Source: Pseudonocardia endophytica
Lineage (GTDB): Bacteria; Actinomycetota; Actinomycetes; Mycobacteriales; Pseudonocardiaceae
Reading direction: 5' to 3'
Assembly (NCBI RefSeq): GCF_004339565.1
Contig: NZ_SMFZ01000002.1
Coordinates: 434,001 to 498,000, forward strand
DNA: 64,000 bases
In this document: piece after piece, positions 1 to 7,780 of the stretch
How the letters are laid out: every line of letters starts with the position of its first letter
Numbering within the stretch: position 1 is the stretch's first letter
Notes under the pieces: generated by a model
Told to the model about the DNA's origin: nothing
What the model saw: only the letters and a program-made list of their open reading frames with translations
The model's database searches: none
Made by a program: the position numbers and the translations under genes

Positions 1-1
1 C

Positions 2-802
2 GTGGGCCCGCACCCGGAACGCGACGACGTGATCACCTCGGCGGCCGTCGTCGAGCTCATCCACCTCGCGACGCTCTACCACGACGACGTGATGGACGCG
101 GCCACGATGCGCCGGGGCGCGCAGAGCGCGAACTCTCGGTGGGACAACTCGGTCGCGATCCTGACCGGCGACTTCCTGTTCGCGCACGCGTCGCGGCTGG
201 TCGCCGAGCTGGGGCCGGACGCCGTGCGGATCGTCGCGGAGACGTTCGCCGAGCTCGTCACCGGGCAGATGCGCGAGACGAGGGGACCGAAGGAGTCGGT
301 CGACCCGGTCGAGCACTACCTGCAGGTGATCGACGAGAAGACCGGCTGCCTGATCGCGACGTCCGGACGCTACGGCGGGATGTTCTCCGGTGCGGCACCC
401 GAGCACGTCGAGGCGCTGCACCGCTTCGGCGACGTCATCGGCAGCGCGTTCCAGATCTCCGACGACATCATCGACATCGCCTCGCCGTCCGACGACTCCG
501 GCAAGACACCCGGCACCGACCTGCGCGAGGGCGTGCACACGCTGCCGATGCTCTACGCGCTGCGCGACGCGGGTCCCGACGACATGCGGCTGCGGGACCT
601 GCTGTCCCGCCCCCTCGACGACGACGGCGAGGTGGAGGAGGCGCTGACCCTCCTGCGGTCCGGTGAGGGGCTGACGCGGGCGCGGGAGACCGTGGCGGGA
701 TACGCCGAGCGTGCCCGGCACGAGCTGGACGCACTGCCGCCGTGCCCGGCCGTGGACGCCCTGCGCACGCTCGTCGACTACACCGTGGACCGCACCGGCT
801 GA
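2..802 (+). CDS. Polyprenyl diphosphate synthase (GrcC-like), 5'-truncated by window edge
   Basis: Trans-isoprenyl diphosphate synthase that condenses isopentenyl diphosphate onto an allylic primer to make a long polyprenyl chain. The first aspartate-rich motif is seen in LYHDDVMD (around residue 28 of the visible part) and the second in FQISDDIIDI (around residue 150), followed by the usual GKTPGTDLREG region. The N-terminal ~60 residues lie outside the window, so the first GTG here is not the true start. The neighbourhood (htpX, FAD monooxygenase and yajQ further on) resembles the mycobacterial grcC1 region, where the product probably supplies the menaquinone side chain; that role is inferred. 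The stop overlaps the convergent permease gene by 25 bp. Confidence 0.9.
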   Translation: MGPHPERDDVITSAAVVELIHLATLYHDDVMDAATMRRGAQSANSRWDNSVAILTGDFLFAHASRLVAELGPDAVRIVAETFAELVTGQMRETRGPKESVDPVEHYLQVIDEKTGCLIATSGRYGGMFSGAAPEHVEALHRFGDVIGSAFQISDDIIDIASPSDDSGKTPGTDLREGVHTLPMLYALRDAGPDDMRLRDLLSRPLDDDGEVEEALTLLRSGEGLTRARETVAGYAERARHELDALPPCPAVDALRTLVDYTVDRTG

Positions 803-1695
803 ACCGGTGCGCGCCGCCGTGCCCGTCGCACGATGTCGACGGTGAACACGGTCAGCGCGAGCCAGACCAGCACGAACCCGATCCAGCGGCTCGTCGGCAT
901 CTGCTCGCCGACGACGAGCACGCCCCACAGGAACTGCAGCGTCGGGTTCAGATACATCAGGACGCCGAGCGTGGCGAGCGGGATCCGCCGCGCCGCCGCG
1001 CCGTAGAGCAGCAGCGGCAGGGCCGTGACCGGGGCGGCGGCCAGCATCAGCAGCGTGTGCCACGGTCCGAGGCCGACGAACGTTCCGGAGCCGCTCAGCT
1101 GGTAGGCCAGCACGACCGCGGCCGCGATCGGCGCCAGCACGATGCCCTCTCCGGTGAGGCTCGCCGTCGCCGGGAGCGGGATCGTCTTCTTGATCAACCC
1201 GTAGATCCCGAACGTCACGGCCAGCACCAGGCTCAGCCAGGGTGCCGCGCCCGCCCCGACCGCGATCACCACGATCGCCGCCGTGGCCAGCGCCAGCGCG
1301 ACCCAGGGCGCCGGGCCGACCTTCTCGCGCAGCACGAGCACCGCCAGCAGCACGCTGACCAGCGGCGTCATGTAGTAGCCGAGCGCGGCCTCCACGACGT
1401 GCCCGATCGACACGGAGTAGATGAACACGCCCCAGTTGACGGCGATGAACACGGCCGCCGCCGCGACGTTCAGCCAGCCGCGGAGCCCGAGCGTGCGCAG
1501 GTCCCGCCAGCCCCTCAGCACGGTCAGGACGACCGACATGAGCACGGCCGTCCACAGGATGCGGTGGGCGAGCACTTCCGGCGGAGACGCGGGCGACAGG
1601 AGGGCCCAGAACGCCGGGAACAGCCCCCACACCGCGTACGCACCGACCCCGAGCGCGACGCCACGGCGGTCGAGGGAATCGTCGTCGACCCTCAC
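778..1695 (-). CDS. rarD: RarD-type EamA family transporter
   Basis: Inner-membrane permease of the drug/metabolite transporter superfamily, 305 residues with about ten hydrophobic segments. The start region reads GVGAYAVWGLFPAFWALL, typical of RarD proteins, and the length matches the family (about 300). Substrate is not known for RarD members. The start is a GTG at the right end of the gene. It converges on and overlaps the polyprenyl synthase by 25 bp, and is transcribed away from the sunset-domain protein that begins 90 bp upstream of its start, so the interval between them must hold two divergent promoters. Confidence 0.88.
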   Translation of the reverse strand: MRVDDDSLDRRGVALGVGAYAVWGLFPAFWALLSPASPPEVLAHRILWTAVLMSVVLTVLRGWRDLRTLGLRGWLNVAAAAVFIAVNWGVFIYSVSIGHVVEAALGYYMTPLVSVLLAVLVLREKVGPAPWVALALATAAIVVIAVGAGAAPWLSLVLAVTFGIYGLIKKTIPLPATASLTGEGIVLAPIAAAVVLAYQLSGSGTFVGLGPWHTLLMLAAAPVTALPLLLYGAAARRIPLATLGVLMYLNPTLQFLWGVLVVGEQMPTSRWIGFVLVWLALTVFTVDIVRRARRRAPVQPVRSTV

Positions 1696-1730
1696 CCGCT
1701 CATCAGAGCACCTGTGCGTCGCACGCGATC

Positions 1731-1745
1731 CGTGATATCAACCAC
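1731..1745 (+). promoter_or_regulatory. Shared upstream element CGTGATATCAACCAC (copy 1)
   Basis: The 15-mer CGTGATATCAACCAC lies 40 bp before the ATG of the first sunset-domain-like gene and recurs without a mismatch 47 bp before the second such gene. It contains the 8-bp palindrome TGATATCA. Both copies sit at a similar distance from the start codon, so a common promoter element or operator is likely. I do not recognise it as a known regulator's site. Confidence 0.55.
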
Positions 1746-1785
1746 CGGGGTCCGGGTAGCCGGGCAGAACGAGGGGACCGACCCG

Positions 1786-3006
1786 ATGTCGAGCTTGTCG
1801 TGGCTGCTCATCGCCGTTGCAGTGATCGTCGTGATCGCGGTCGTGGCACTGGTGGTCCGCTCGCGGTCCCGCCGTTCCACGGTGGGGTCCGACGGCGACA
1901 CGGCCGTCGATGCCGTCCCGGAGTCGTCGACGACCGGTGCTCCGGTGCCGTCAGCGGGGGAGGAGCAGGCCATCGCCCGGCCGCGCCGGTACCGGCCCGG
2001 TGATCCGCTCCCGGAGGATTCGGAGGACTCGGAGGACCCGACACCGACCGGCGGCGACGAGGCCGACCTGCTCACGCACGGCTCGGAGCCGCCCGTCGCG
2101 GAGCCGCCCGTCGCGGAGCCCGCCTCGGACCCGCTCGCCGTCGACGGACCGTCGGAGCCGTCCGCGCCCGACGGTGCGGCCGCCGGGACCGCCCCCGATC
2201 CGCACGGCGACGCGGACCTCGGATTCGGTGCCGGCTCTCCTGCCCCGGCCCCGACTGCTGGGGCGGCGCCGACTGCTGGGGCGGCGCCGACTATCGAGCC
2301 GCCGACTGCCGAGCCGCGGCCGACCGACGGCCCGGCGCCGACCGCTGGGCCGGCGCCGACCGCCGAGCCGCCGACTGCCGAGCCGCCGGCTGCCGAGCCG
2401 CCGGCTGCCGAGCCGCCGGCTGCCGAGCCGCCGGCTGCCGGGCCGCCGCCCACCGCCGGGCCGCCGCCCACCGCCGGGCCGCCGCCGACCGCCGGGCCGC
2501 CGCCGGCTGCCGAGCCGCCGACCACGGCCCCACCCGGCCCGGAGCAGGTCGCACCCGGCCCCGTCTCGGCAGACCCCGCTCCGGAGGCGACGTCCACGCC
2601 ACCTCGCGGAGCACCTCCGACGAGTCCCGTCCCGAGCATGAAGGTCGCGGACGGCTCCCCGCTGTGGACCGTGTCGGCCGAGGACATGGCCCGGTCGGAA
2701 CCGGCCAGCGGGCCGGCGATGGCGTCGCTGGACACCGGGCTCATCGGCCCGGCGGGGGTGAGCCCGGGGCAACGGGCCGCCGACGCCGGGGATCCGTACC
2801 CGGGCGGCGTGCGGGCACCCGCCGACGGGGCGGAGCCTCCGTCGACACATCCGGTCAAGGTGCACACCGGGTCCGGTCGGTACCACACCACGGAGTCGCC
2901 GTACTACGTCCGCACGCGTGCCGACCTGTACTTCGTCGGCGCTCGGGAGGCGGAAGCGGCCGGGTTCGTCGCGTGGAACTCGCGACCCGGCGGCGGCAGC
3001 GGCTGA
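1786..3006 (+). CDS. Membrane-anchored proline-rich protein with C-terminal sunset-like domain (paralogue 1)
   Basis: 406-residue protein. Residues 4-25 form one N-terminal membrane segment (LLIAVAVIVVIAVVALVV) followed by a basic stop-transfer stretch. The middle (~60-290) is low-complexity, including a run of PPAAEPPAAEPP and PPPTAGPPPTAG repeats at about 2340-2520. The last ~45 residues form a compact domain with G-RYHTTESPYYVRTRADLYF and EAEAAGF. A very similar domain ends the next gene. I associate it with the 'sunset domain' of ArfC-like actinobacterial proteins; that assignment is from memory. The ATG was chosen because GAGGGGA lies 8 bp upstream and the membrane segment starts at once; the frame is open far upstream but that part overlaps rarD. 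Function unknown, probably at the cell envelope. Confidence 0.72.
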   Translation: MSSLSWLLIAVAVIVVIAVVALVVRSRSRRSTVGSDGDTAVDAVPESSTTGAPVPSAGEEQAIARPRRYRPGDPLPEDSEDSEDPTPTGGDEADLLTHGSEPPVAEPPVAEPASDPLAVDGPSEPSAPDGAAAGTAPDPHGDADLGFGAGSPAPAPTAGAAPTAGAAPTIEPPTAEPRPTDGPAPTAGPAPTAEPPTAEPPAAEPPAAEPPAAEPPAAGPPPTAGPPPTAGPPPTAGPPPAAEPPTTAPPGPEQVAPGPVSADPAPEATSTPPRGAPPTSPVPSMKVADGSPLWTVSAEDMARSEPASGPAMASLDTGLIGPAGVSPGQRAADAGDPYPGGVRAPADGAEPPSTHPVKVHTGSGRYHTTESPYYVRTRADLYFVGAREAEAAGFVAWNSRPGGGSG

Positions 3007-3035
3007 GACCGTCCGGGCAGTCGACGTACCTCCGA

Positions 3036-3058
3036 ACGGCCCACGACCGATGGGCTGT
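3036..3058 (+). terminator. Weak hairpin after paralogue 1
   Basis: ACGGCCCA and TGGGCTGT pair with one mismatch around a 7-nt loop, 30 bp after the stop codon. There is no T-run. It may end transcription before the promoter of the second paralogue. Confidence 0.35.
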
Positions 3059-3095
3059 CTCAGAATTGACTCGATCGTGCGGGTCGCCGCGCTTT

Positions 3096-3110
3096 CGTGA
3101 TATCAACCAC
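3096..3110 (+). promoter_or_regulatory. Shared upstream element CGTGATATCAACCAC (copy 2)
   Basis: Identical 15-mer to the one at 1731-1745, here 47 bp before the ATG of the second sunset-domain-like gene. Sequence around the two copies has diverged, so the exact match stands out. A TTGACT at 3066-3071 lies too far upstream (about 26-29 bp) to be its -35 partner. Confidence 0.55.
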
Positions 3111-3157
3111 ACAGTCCGGCCCGTCCGGGCCGCGGGGGAAATCGGAGGGCCTGTCCG

Positions 3158-4579
3158 ATGTCTGCCTTGTTGTGGCTGGTCGCCATCGTCGCGGTGCTCG
3201 CTCTGATCGTCTTGATCATTCGCCTGAACCGATCTCGGCCGCCGGCGGGCGGTGCGGGGAACGCTGCACCGAACGCTCCTGCCGAGACCCCGCCCGACGC
3301 CCCGGCGGCCGCCGACGCCCCGACCGGTCCGCCGCCGGCCGACGCCTCCCCGGGCGGGGCGGATGCCGGCACCGCCGACGGCTCCGGGGCGGGGACCGCT
3401 GCGGCCGTGGCGGGCGGGGCCGCCGTGCTCGGAGGAGCGGCCGCCGTCGGAGCCGCATCGAGCTCGAACGGAGCCGCGCCCGACGACGCCGACGCGGCGT
3501 CGGCCGGCGGCACGTCCCCGGGTTCGGGGGACAGCAGCCTGCTCGGTCCGGCGCCGGGTGGCGCGGGCGAGGCGACCGCGGCGCCGGAGGCCGGATCCGC
3601 CGGCGCTGCACCCGCGGCGACGGCGGAGCCGGCACCGGACGCCTCGTCGGGTGCGGGTGGGACGGACAGCCGGTTGCTCGGTCCACCGCCCGGTGGTGCC
3701 GGCGAGGCGATCGCCGCGCGCGAGGCAGCCGGGGCATCCGCCGCGGCGCCCGCGTCCACGGCGTCGGCGTCGGCGTCGCCGGACGCGTCGTCGGGCTCGG
3801 CCGCGGCGGAGGAGGGACCCGCGGGGAGCCGGTTGCTCGGCCCGCCCCCGGGTGGCGCGGGCGAGGCGATCGCGGCAAGCGACGCCGCTGCCGCGGGTTC
3901 CGGGGCGACGCCGACCGACGCGGCCGGCTCGGCGTCGGTGAGCGCCCCGCCCGAGCAGACGGACGCAGGAACCTCCGCCGGTTCCGGGGCCGGGACCGCC
4001 GCAGCGGTGGCCGGCGGGGCTGCCGTGGCCGGAGGGGCCGCTGCCGTCGCCGCGACGAGCACGAACGGGGCGTCGACCGATGCTTCGTCCACATCGGACA
4101 CGGGGCCGACGGGCAGCCGGCTGCTCGGTCCGCCGCCCGGCGGGGCCGGCGAGAAGATCGCAGCCGATGCCGCGGGGGGTGGGTCCGCCGGTGTGGCGGT
4201 CGCCGACCCACCGGCGTCGGGAACGGACGGCCCGCCGGAGCCGACGCCGTCGGGCAGCCGGTTGCTCGGTCCGGCACCGGGCGGGGCGGGCGAGAAGATC
4301 GCGGCCCGCGACGCCGCCGCGGGCGGTGCGGCCGCTCCGGCCGAGCCCGCGGCCGCGCCGGCAGCGACCGGAGCGGAGGGGCCGCACCCCGGCTCCCTGC
4401 ACCCCGCGGCCGACGGTTCCGGCGCGCCGATGACGCACCGGGTGAAGGTGCAGGTGGCGACCGGGCGGTACCACACGCCCGACTCGCCGTACTACCTGCG
4501 CACCCGCGCCGACCTGTACTTCATCGGGGTCGCGGAGGCGGAGGCGGCCGGGTTCGTCATCTGGACCACCGGTCGCTGA
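3158..4579 (+). CDS. Membrane-anchored Ala/Gly-rich repeat protein with C-terminal sunset-like domain (paralogue 2)
   Basis: 473 residues. An N-terminal membrane segment (LVAIVAVLALIVLIIRL) is followed by a long Ala/Gly/Pro-rich region that carries five copies of a motif close to SRLLGPPPGGAGE-IAA, plus two copies of a GTAAAVAGGAAV block. The C-terminal domain GRYHTPDSPYYLRTRADLYF and EAEAAGFVIW matches paralogue 1. GGAGGG 8 bp before the ATG supports the start. The pair appears to be a tandem duplication in which anchor and terminal domain were kept while the linker diverged. No enzyme motif is seen. A linker that spans the cell wall with an outward C-terminal domain is a guess. Confidence 0.72.
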   Translation: MSALLWLVAIVAVLALIVLIIRLNRSRPPAGGAGNAAPNAPAETPPDAPAAADAPTGPPPADASPGGADAGTADGSGAGTAAAVAGGAAVLGGAAAVGAASSSNGAAPDDADAASAGGTSPGSGDSSLLGPAPGGAGEATAAPEAGSAGAAPAATAEPAPDASSGAGGTDSRLLGPPPGGAGEAIAAREAAGASAAAPASTASASASPDASSGSAAAEEGPAGSRLLGPPPGGAGEAIAASDAAAAGSGATPTDAAGSASVSAPPEQTDAGTSAGSGAGTAAAVAGGAAVAGGAAAVAATSTNGASTDASSTSDTGPTGSRLLGPPPGGAGEKIAADAAGGGSAGVAVADPPASGTDGPPEPTPSGSRLLGPAPGGAGEKIAARDAAAGGAAAPAEPAAAPAATGAEGPHPGSLHPAADGSGAPMTHRVKVQVATGRYHTPDSPYYLRTRADLYFIGVAEAEAAGFVIWTTGR

Positions 4580-4594
4580 CCCGGAACGACCGGC

Positions 4595-4620
4595 GGCCGG
4601 GACCCGATCGGGTCCCGGCC
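4595..4620. terminator. Bidirectional terminator between paralogue 2 and korB
   Basis: A perfect 11-bp stem (GGCCGGGACCC / GGGTCCCGGCC) with a GATC loop lies between two convergent genes, 16 bp after one stop codon and 20 bp from the other. Confidence 0.75.
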
Positions 4621-4639
4621 GTCGTCGTGGATCGGGAAC

Positions 4640-5710
4640 TCAGACGATCGTCCAGGTGTCCCGGCCGTTGAGCAGCTTCTGCAGGTCCGGCGTGCCCGCC
4701 GCCTCGGAGGCCGCCGTCACCTGGGCGCGGGCGGCGTCGTCGTAGGTGGTCCGCTCGACGTTGCGGAACACACCGGTCACGGTGTGGTTCAGGTCCTGGT
4801 CGGACAGACGCGACAGCGCGAACGCGAGCTCGTGGTCCGACGCGTCGTGCACGACGATCCGCGACGGGTCCACCGTGGACGCCTCGACGACCTCGAGGCC
4901 GAATCCGCGTGGGACGACGGCCCACGTGCCGAGGCCGTCGTCACCCTCGGGGCCGAAGCGGATCGGCTCGCCGTGGGTGACCGGGACCAGCCGGTTCTCG
5001 TTCTCGCCCTTGCGCAGGACGTCGAAGCTGCCGTCGTTGAAGATCGGGCAGTCCTGGAAGATCTCGACGAGCGCGCTGCCACGGTGCTCGGCCGCCGCCT
5101 GTAGCACCGACGTCAGGCTCTTACGGTCCGAGTCCAGCGCCCGGCCGACGAACGTGGCCTCTGCGCCGAGCGCCAGCGAGATCGGGTTGAACGGGTGGTC
5201 CACCGACCCGAAGGGCGTGGACTTGGTGACCTTGCCCTCCTCGGACGTCGGGGAGTACTGGCCCTTGGTCAGCCCGTAGATCCGGTTGTTGAAGAGCAGG
5301 ATCTTCAGGTTCACGTTGCGGCGCAGCGCGTGGATCAGGTGGTTGCCGCCGATGGACAGCGCGTCGCCGTCACCGGTGACGACCCACACCGACAGGTCAG
5401 GACGCGTGGTGGCCAGCCCGGTCGCGATCGTCGGCGCACGGCCGTGGATCGAGTGCATCCCGTAGGTGTTCAGGTAGTACGGGAAGCGCGAGCTGCAGCC
5501 GATGCCGGAGACGAAGACCGTGTTCTCGCGCTTGATCCCCAGCGTCGGCAGGAACTGCCGGACGGCGGCCAGCACGGCGTAGTCGCCGCAGCCGGGGCAC
5601 CAGCGAACCTCCTGGTCGGAGGTGTAGTCCTTCGCGGTCTGCTTCTCGTCGGTGGTCGGGACCCCGTCGAGTCCGCCGACCCCGGGCAGACCCAGGTCGA
5701 TGGCGGTCAT
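4640..5710 (-). CDS. korB: 2-oxoacid:ferredoxin oxidoreductase beta subunit (KorB)
   Basis: Thiamine-diphosphate-binding subunit of a 2-oxoacid:ferredoxin oxidoreductase, probably 2-oxoglutarate:ferredoxin oxidoreductase. With KorA it decarboxylates the 2-oxoacid to the acyl-CoA and reduces ferredoxin in the cytoplasm. Seen: the iron-sulphur/TPP region VRWCPGCGDYAVLAAV near residue 37, the GIGCSSRFPYY segment, and the TPP/Mg motif VVTGDGDALSIGGNH. Length of 356 residues is normal for the actinobacterial type. Its ATG overlaps the korA stop by 4 bp (ATGA), so the two are translationally coupled. An oxygen-tolerant KorAB bypass of the 2-oxoglutarate dehydrogenase step is known in mycobacteria. 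Confidence 0.93.
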   Translation of the reverse strand: MTAIDLGLPGVGGLDGVPTTDEKQTAKDYTSDQEVRWCPGCGDYAVLAAVRQFLPTLGIKRENTVFVSGIGCSSRFPYYLNTYGMHSIHGRAPTIATGLATTRPDLSVWVVTGDGDALSIGGNHLIHALRRNVNLKILLFNNRIYGLTKGQYSPTSEEGKVTKSTPFGSVDHPFNPISLALGAEATFVGRALDSDRKSLTSVLQAAAEHRGSALVEIFQDCPIFNDGSFDVLRKGENENRLVPVTHGEPIRFGPEGDDGLGTWAVVPRGFGLEVVEASTVDPSRIVVHDASDHELAFALSRLSDQDLNHTVTGVFRNVERTTYDDAARAQVTAASEAAGTPDLQKLLNGRDTWTIV

Positions 5711-7644
5711 GCCTGTGCCCCCTCGGGCTCCGTGGTGGACGCCTGGGCGTCCGGGTGCGTGCCGGTCAGGTAGTCCAGGAACACGTCCTGCAGCTCCTCG
5801 GCGCCGAACGGCAGCCCGGCGACCTTCGTGTAGCTCTTCACGTCGACCAGGTGCCGCGAGCGCAGCAGCAGCGCCAGCTGCCCGAGGTTCATCTCCGGGC
5901 AGAGCACCGTGCGGTAGCTCGCGAGCACGTCACCCAGGTTCGACGGCATCGGGTTCAGGTTGCGGATGTGCGCGGTGGCGATCGAGTGGCCCATGTTGCG
6001 GACCCGGCGCGCGGCGGCGTTGATCGGGCCGTACGTGGAGCCCCAGCCGATCACCAGCACGTCGGCCGGGTCGTCGGGGCCGTCCGGGTCGTCGACCGTG
6101 AGGTCCGGGACCTCGATGCCGGAGATCTTGGCCTGCCGCAGCCGGACCATCCGGTCGTGGTTGTCCGGGTCGTAGGAGATCGATCCGCGGCCGTCGGCCT
6201 TCTCCAGACCGCCGACGCGGTGCTCCAGTCCTGGCGTGCCGGGGATCGCCCACGGGCGGGCCAGCGTGTCCTGGTCACGCAGGTACGGCCAGAACTCCCC
6301 GGACCCGTCCGGGGCGTTCGGCTCGGTGGCGAAGCCCGGGTCGATGGTCGGCAGCGACTCCGCGTCCGGGATCTTCCACGGCTCGGAGCCGTTGGCCAGC
6401 GCGCCGTCGGAGAGCAGCATGACCGGCGTCCGGTACCGGACGGCGACCGCGGCGGCCTCGACGGCGGCGGAGAAGCAGTCGCCGGGCGTGCACGGCGCGA
6501 TGATCGGCAGCGGCGCCTCGCCGTTGCGCCCGAACATCGCCTGCAGCAGGTCGGCCTGCTCGGTCTTCGTCGGCAGCCCGGTGGACGGACCCCCGCGCTG
6601 GACGTCGACGACGAGCAGCGGCAGCTCGAGCGCCACCGCCAGGCCGACCGTCTCGGCCTTGAGCGCGACGCCGGGACCCGACGTCGTCGTGACGCCGAGT
6701 GCGCCGCCGAACGAGGCACCGAGCGCCGCGCCGACGCCGGAGATCTCGTCCTCGGCCTGGAACGTGGTCACGCCGAACGCCTTGTGCTTGGACAGCTCGT
6801 GCAGGATGTCCGACGCCGGCGTGATCGGGTACGAGCCGAGGAACACCGACAGCCCGGTCGTCTGCCCGGCCGCGACGAGCCCGTAGGACAGCGCCGTGTT
6901 GCCGGTGATCTGCCGGTAGGTACCCGGCTCCAGCCGCGCGGGCGCCACCTCGTAGGTGACCGCGAACGACTCGGTCGTCTCGCCGTAGGCGTGCCCGGCG
7001 CGGAACGCCAGGATGTTCGCCTCGGCCAGGTCCGGTCGCTTCGCGAACTTCTCGCGCAGGAACCGCTCGGTCGACTCGCTCGGCCGGTGGTACATCCAGG
7101 ACAGCAGCCCCAGCGCGAACATGTTCTTCGCGCGCTCCGCGTCCTTCTTGGACAGCCCGGTCTCCTCGAGCGCGCCTCGGGTCAGCGTCGCCATGGCGAC
7201 CCCGTGCACGTCGTAGGCCTCCAGGGATCCGTCCTCGAGCGGGTTCGCGTCGTACCCGACCTTGGTCAGGTTCCGCTTCGTGAACTCGTCGGTGTTGACG
7301 ATCAGCACGCCGCCATGGGGCAGGTCGCGGATGTTCGCCTTGAGCGCGGCCGGGTTCATCGCCACGAGCACGTCCGGCCGGTCGCCCGGCGTCAGGATGT
7401 CGTAGTTCGCGAAGTGCAGCTGGAACGACGAGACGCCGGGCAGCGTGCCGGCGGGCGCCCGGATCTCGGCCGGGAAGTTCGGCAGCGTCGACAGGTCGTT
7501 GCCGAAGTTCGCGGTCTCCGACGTGAAGCGGTCGCCGGTGAGCTGCATGCCGTCGCCCGAGTCACCGGCGAACCGGATCACGACCCGGTCGCGCTGGACC
7601 ACCTCCCCGTCGTGGCTCTCGACAGAGGTGTCGCTGGTCGTCAT
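5707..7644 (-). CDS. korA: 2-oxoacid:ferredoxin oxidoreductase alpha subunit (KorA, gamma-alpha fusion)
   Basis: 645 residues, with an N-terminal gamma-type domain (begins near VVIRFAGDSGDGMQLTG, residues ~20-40) fused to the alpha pyrimidine-binding domain (from about residue 240, with GNTALSYGLVAAG and LGSYPITPAS) and the C-terminal transketolase-like domain ending in the PEMNLGQLA region. This fusion is the usual arrangement for actinobacterial KorA. It is the first gene of the korAB operon. The 136 bp upstream (7645-7780) hold no gene and presumably the promoter. It partners KorB and a ferredoxin not encoded here. Confidence 0.93.
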   Translation of the reverse strand: MTTSDTSVESHDGEVVQRDRVVIRFAGDSGDGMQLTGDRFTSETANFGNDLSTLPNFPAEIRAPAGTLPGVSSFQLHFANYDILTPGDRPDVLVAMNPAALKANIRDLPHGGVLIVNTDEFTKRNLTKVGYDANPLEDGSLEAYDVHGVAMATLTRGALEETGLSKKDAERAKNMFALGLLSWMYHRPSESTERFLREKFAKRPDLAEANILAFRAGHAYGETTESFAVTYEVAPARLEPGTYRQITGNTALSYGLVAAGQTTGLSVFLGSYPITPASDILHELSKHKAFGVTTFQAEDEISGVGAALGASFGGALGVTTTSGPGVALKAETVGLAVALELPLLVVDVQRGGPSTGLPTKTEQADLLQAMFGRNGEAPLPIIAPCTPGDCFSAAVEAAAVAVRYRTPVMLLSDGALANGSEPWKIPDAESLPTIDPGFATEPNAPDGSGEFWPYLRDQDTLARPWAIPGTPGLEHRVGGLEKADGRGSISYDPDNHDRMVRLRQAKISGIEVPDLTVDDPDGPDDPADVLVIGWGSTYGPINAAARRVRNMGHSIATAHIRNLNPMPSNLGDVLASYRTVLCPEMNLGQLALLLRSRHLVDVKSYTKVAGLPFGAEELQDVFLDYLTGTHPDAQASTTEPEGAQA

Positions 7645-7780
7645 CGGCCTCTCAGCCCCCGGTTCCCATCGGCTGTGGTAGTGAGCCTGCTCTGGCCGAG
7701 GTTAACTCGCCGTGACGTGCGCTGTCCGTGCACCCTGTGCCACATCACAGCAGGCTCCGGTTATTCATGAGTGATCCCGC

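Noticed and set aside
742..1785. N-terminal extension of the first sunset-like protein
   Set aside because: The frame is open for 348 codons upstream but is antisense to rarD and of low complexity; a good ribosome binding site and a membrane anchor start at 1786.
3066..3106. sigma-70 promoter TTGACT to TATCAA before paralogue 2
   Set aside because: The spacing is about 29 bp, far from 16-19, and the first paralogue's copy has no similar -35.
5755..7770. 671-residue open frame on the plus strand
   Set aside because: It is antisense to korA; Arg/Gly/Val-rich with no recognisable domain.
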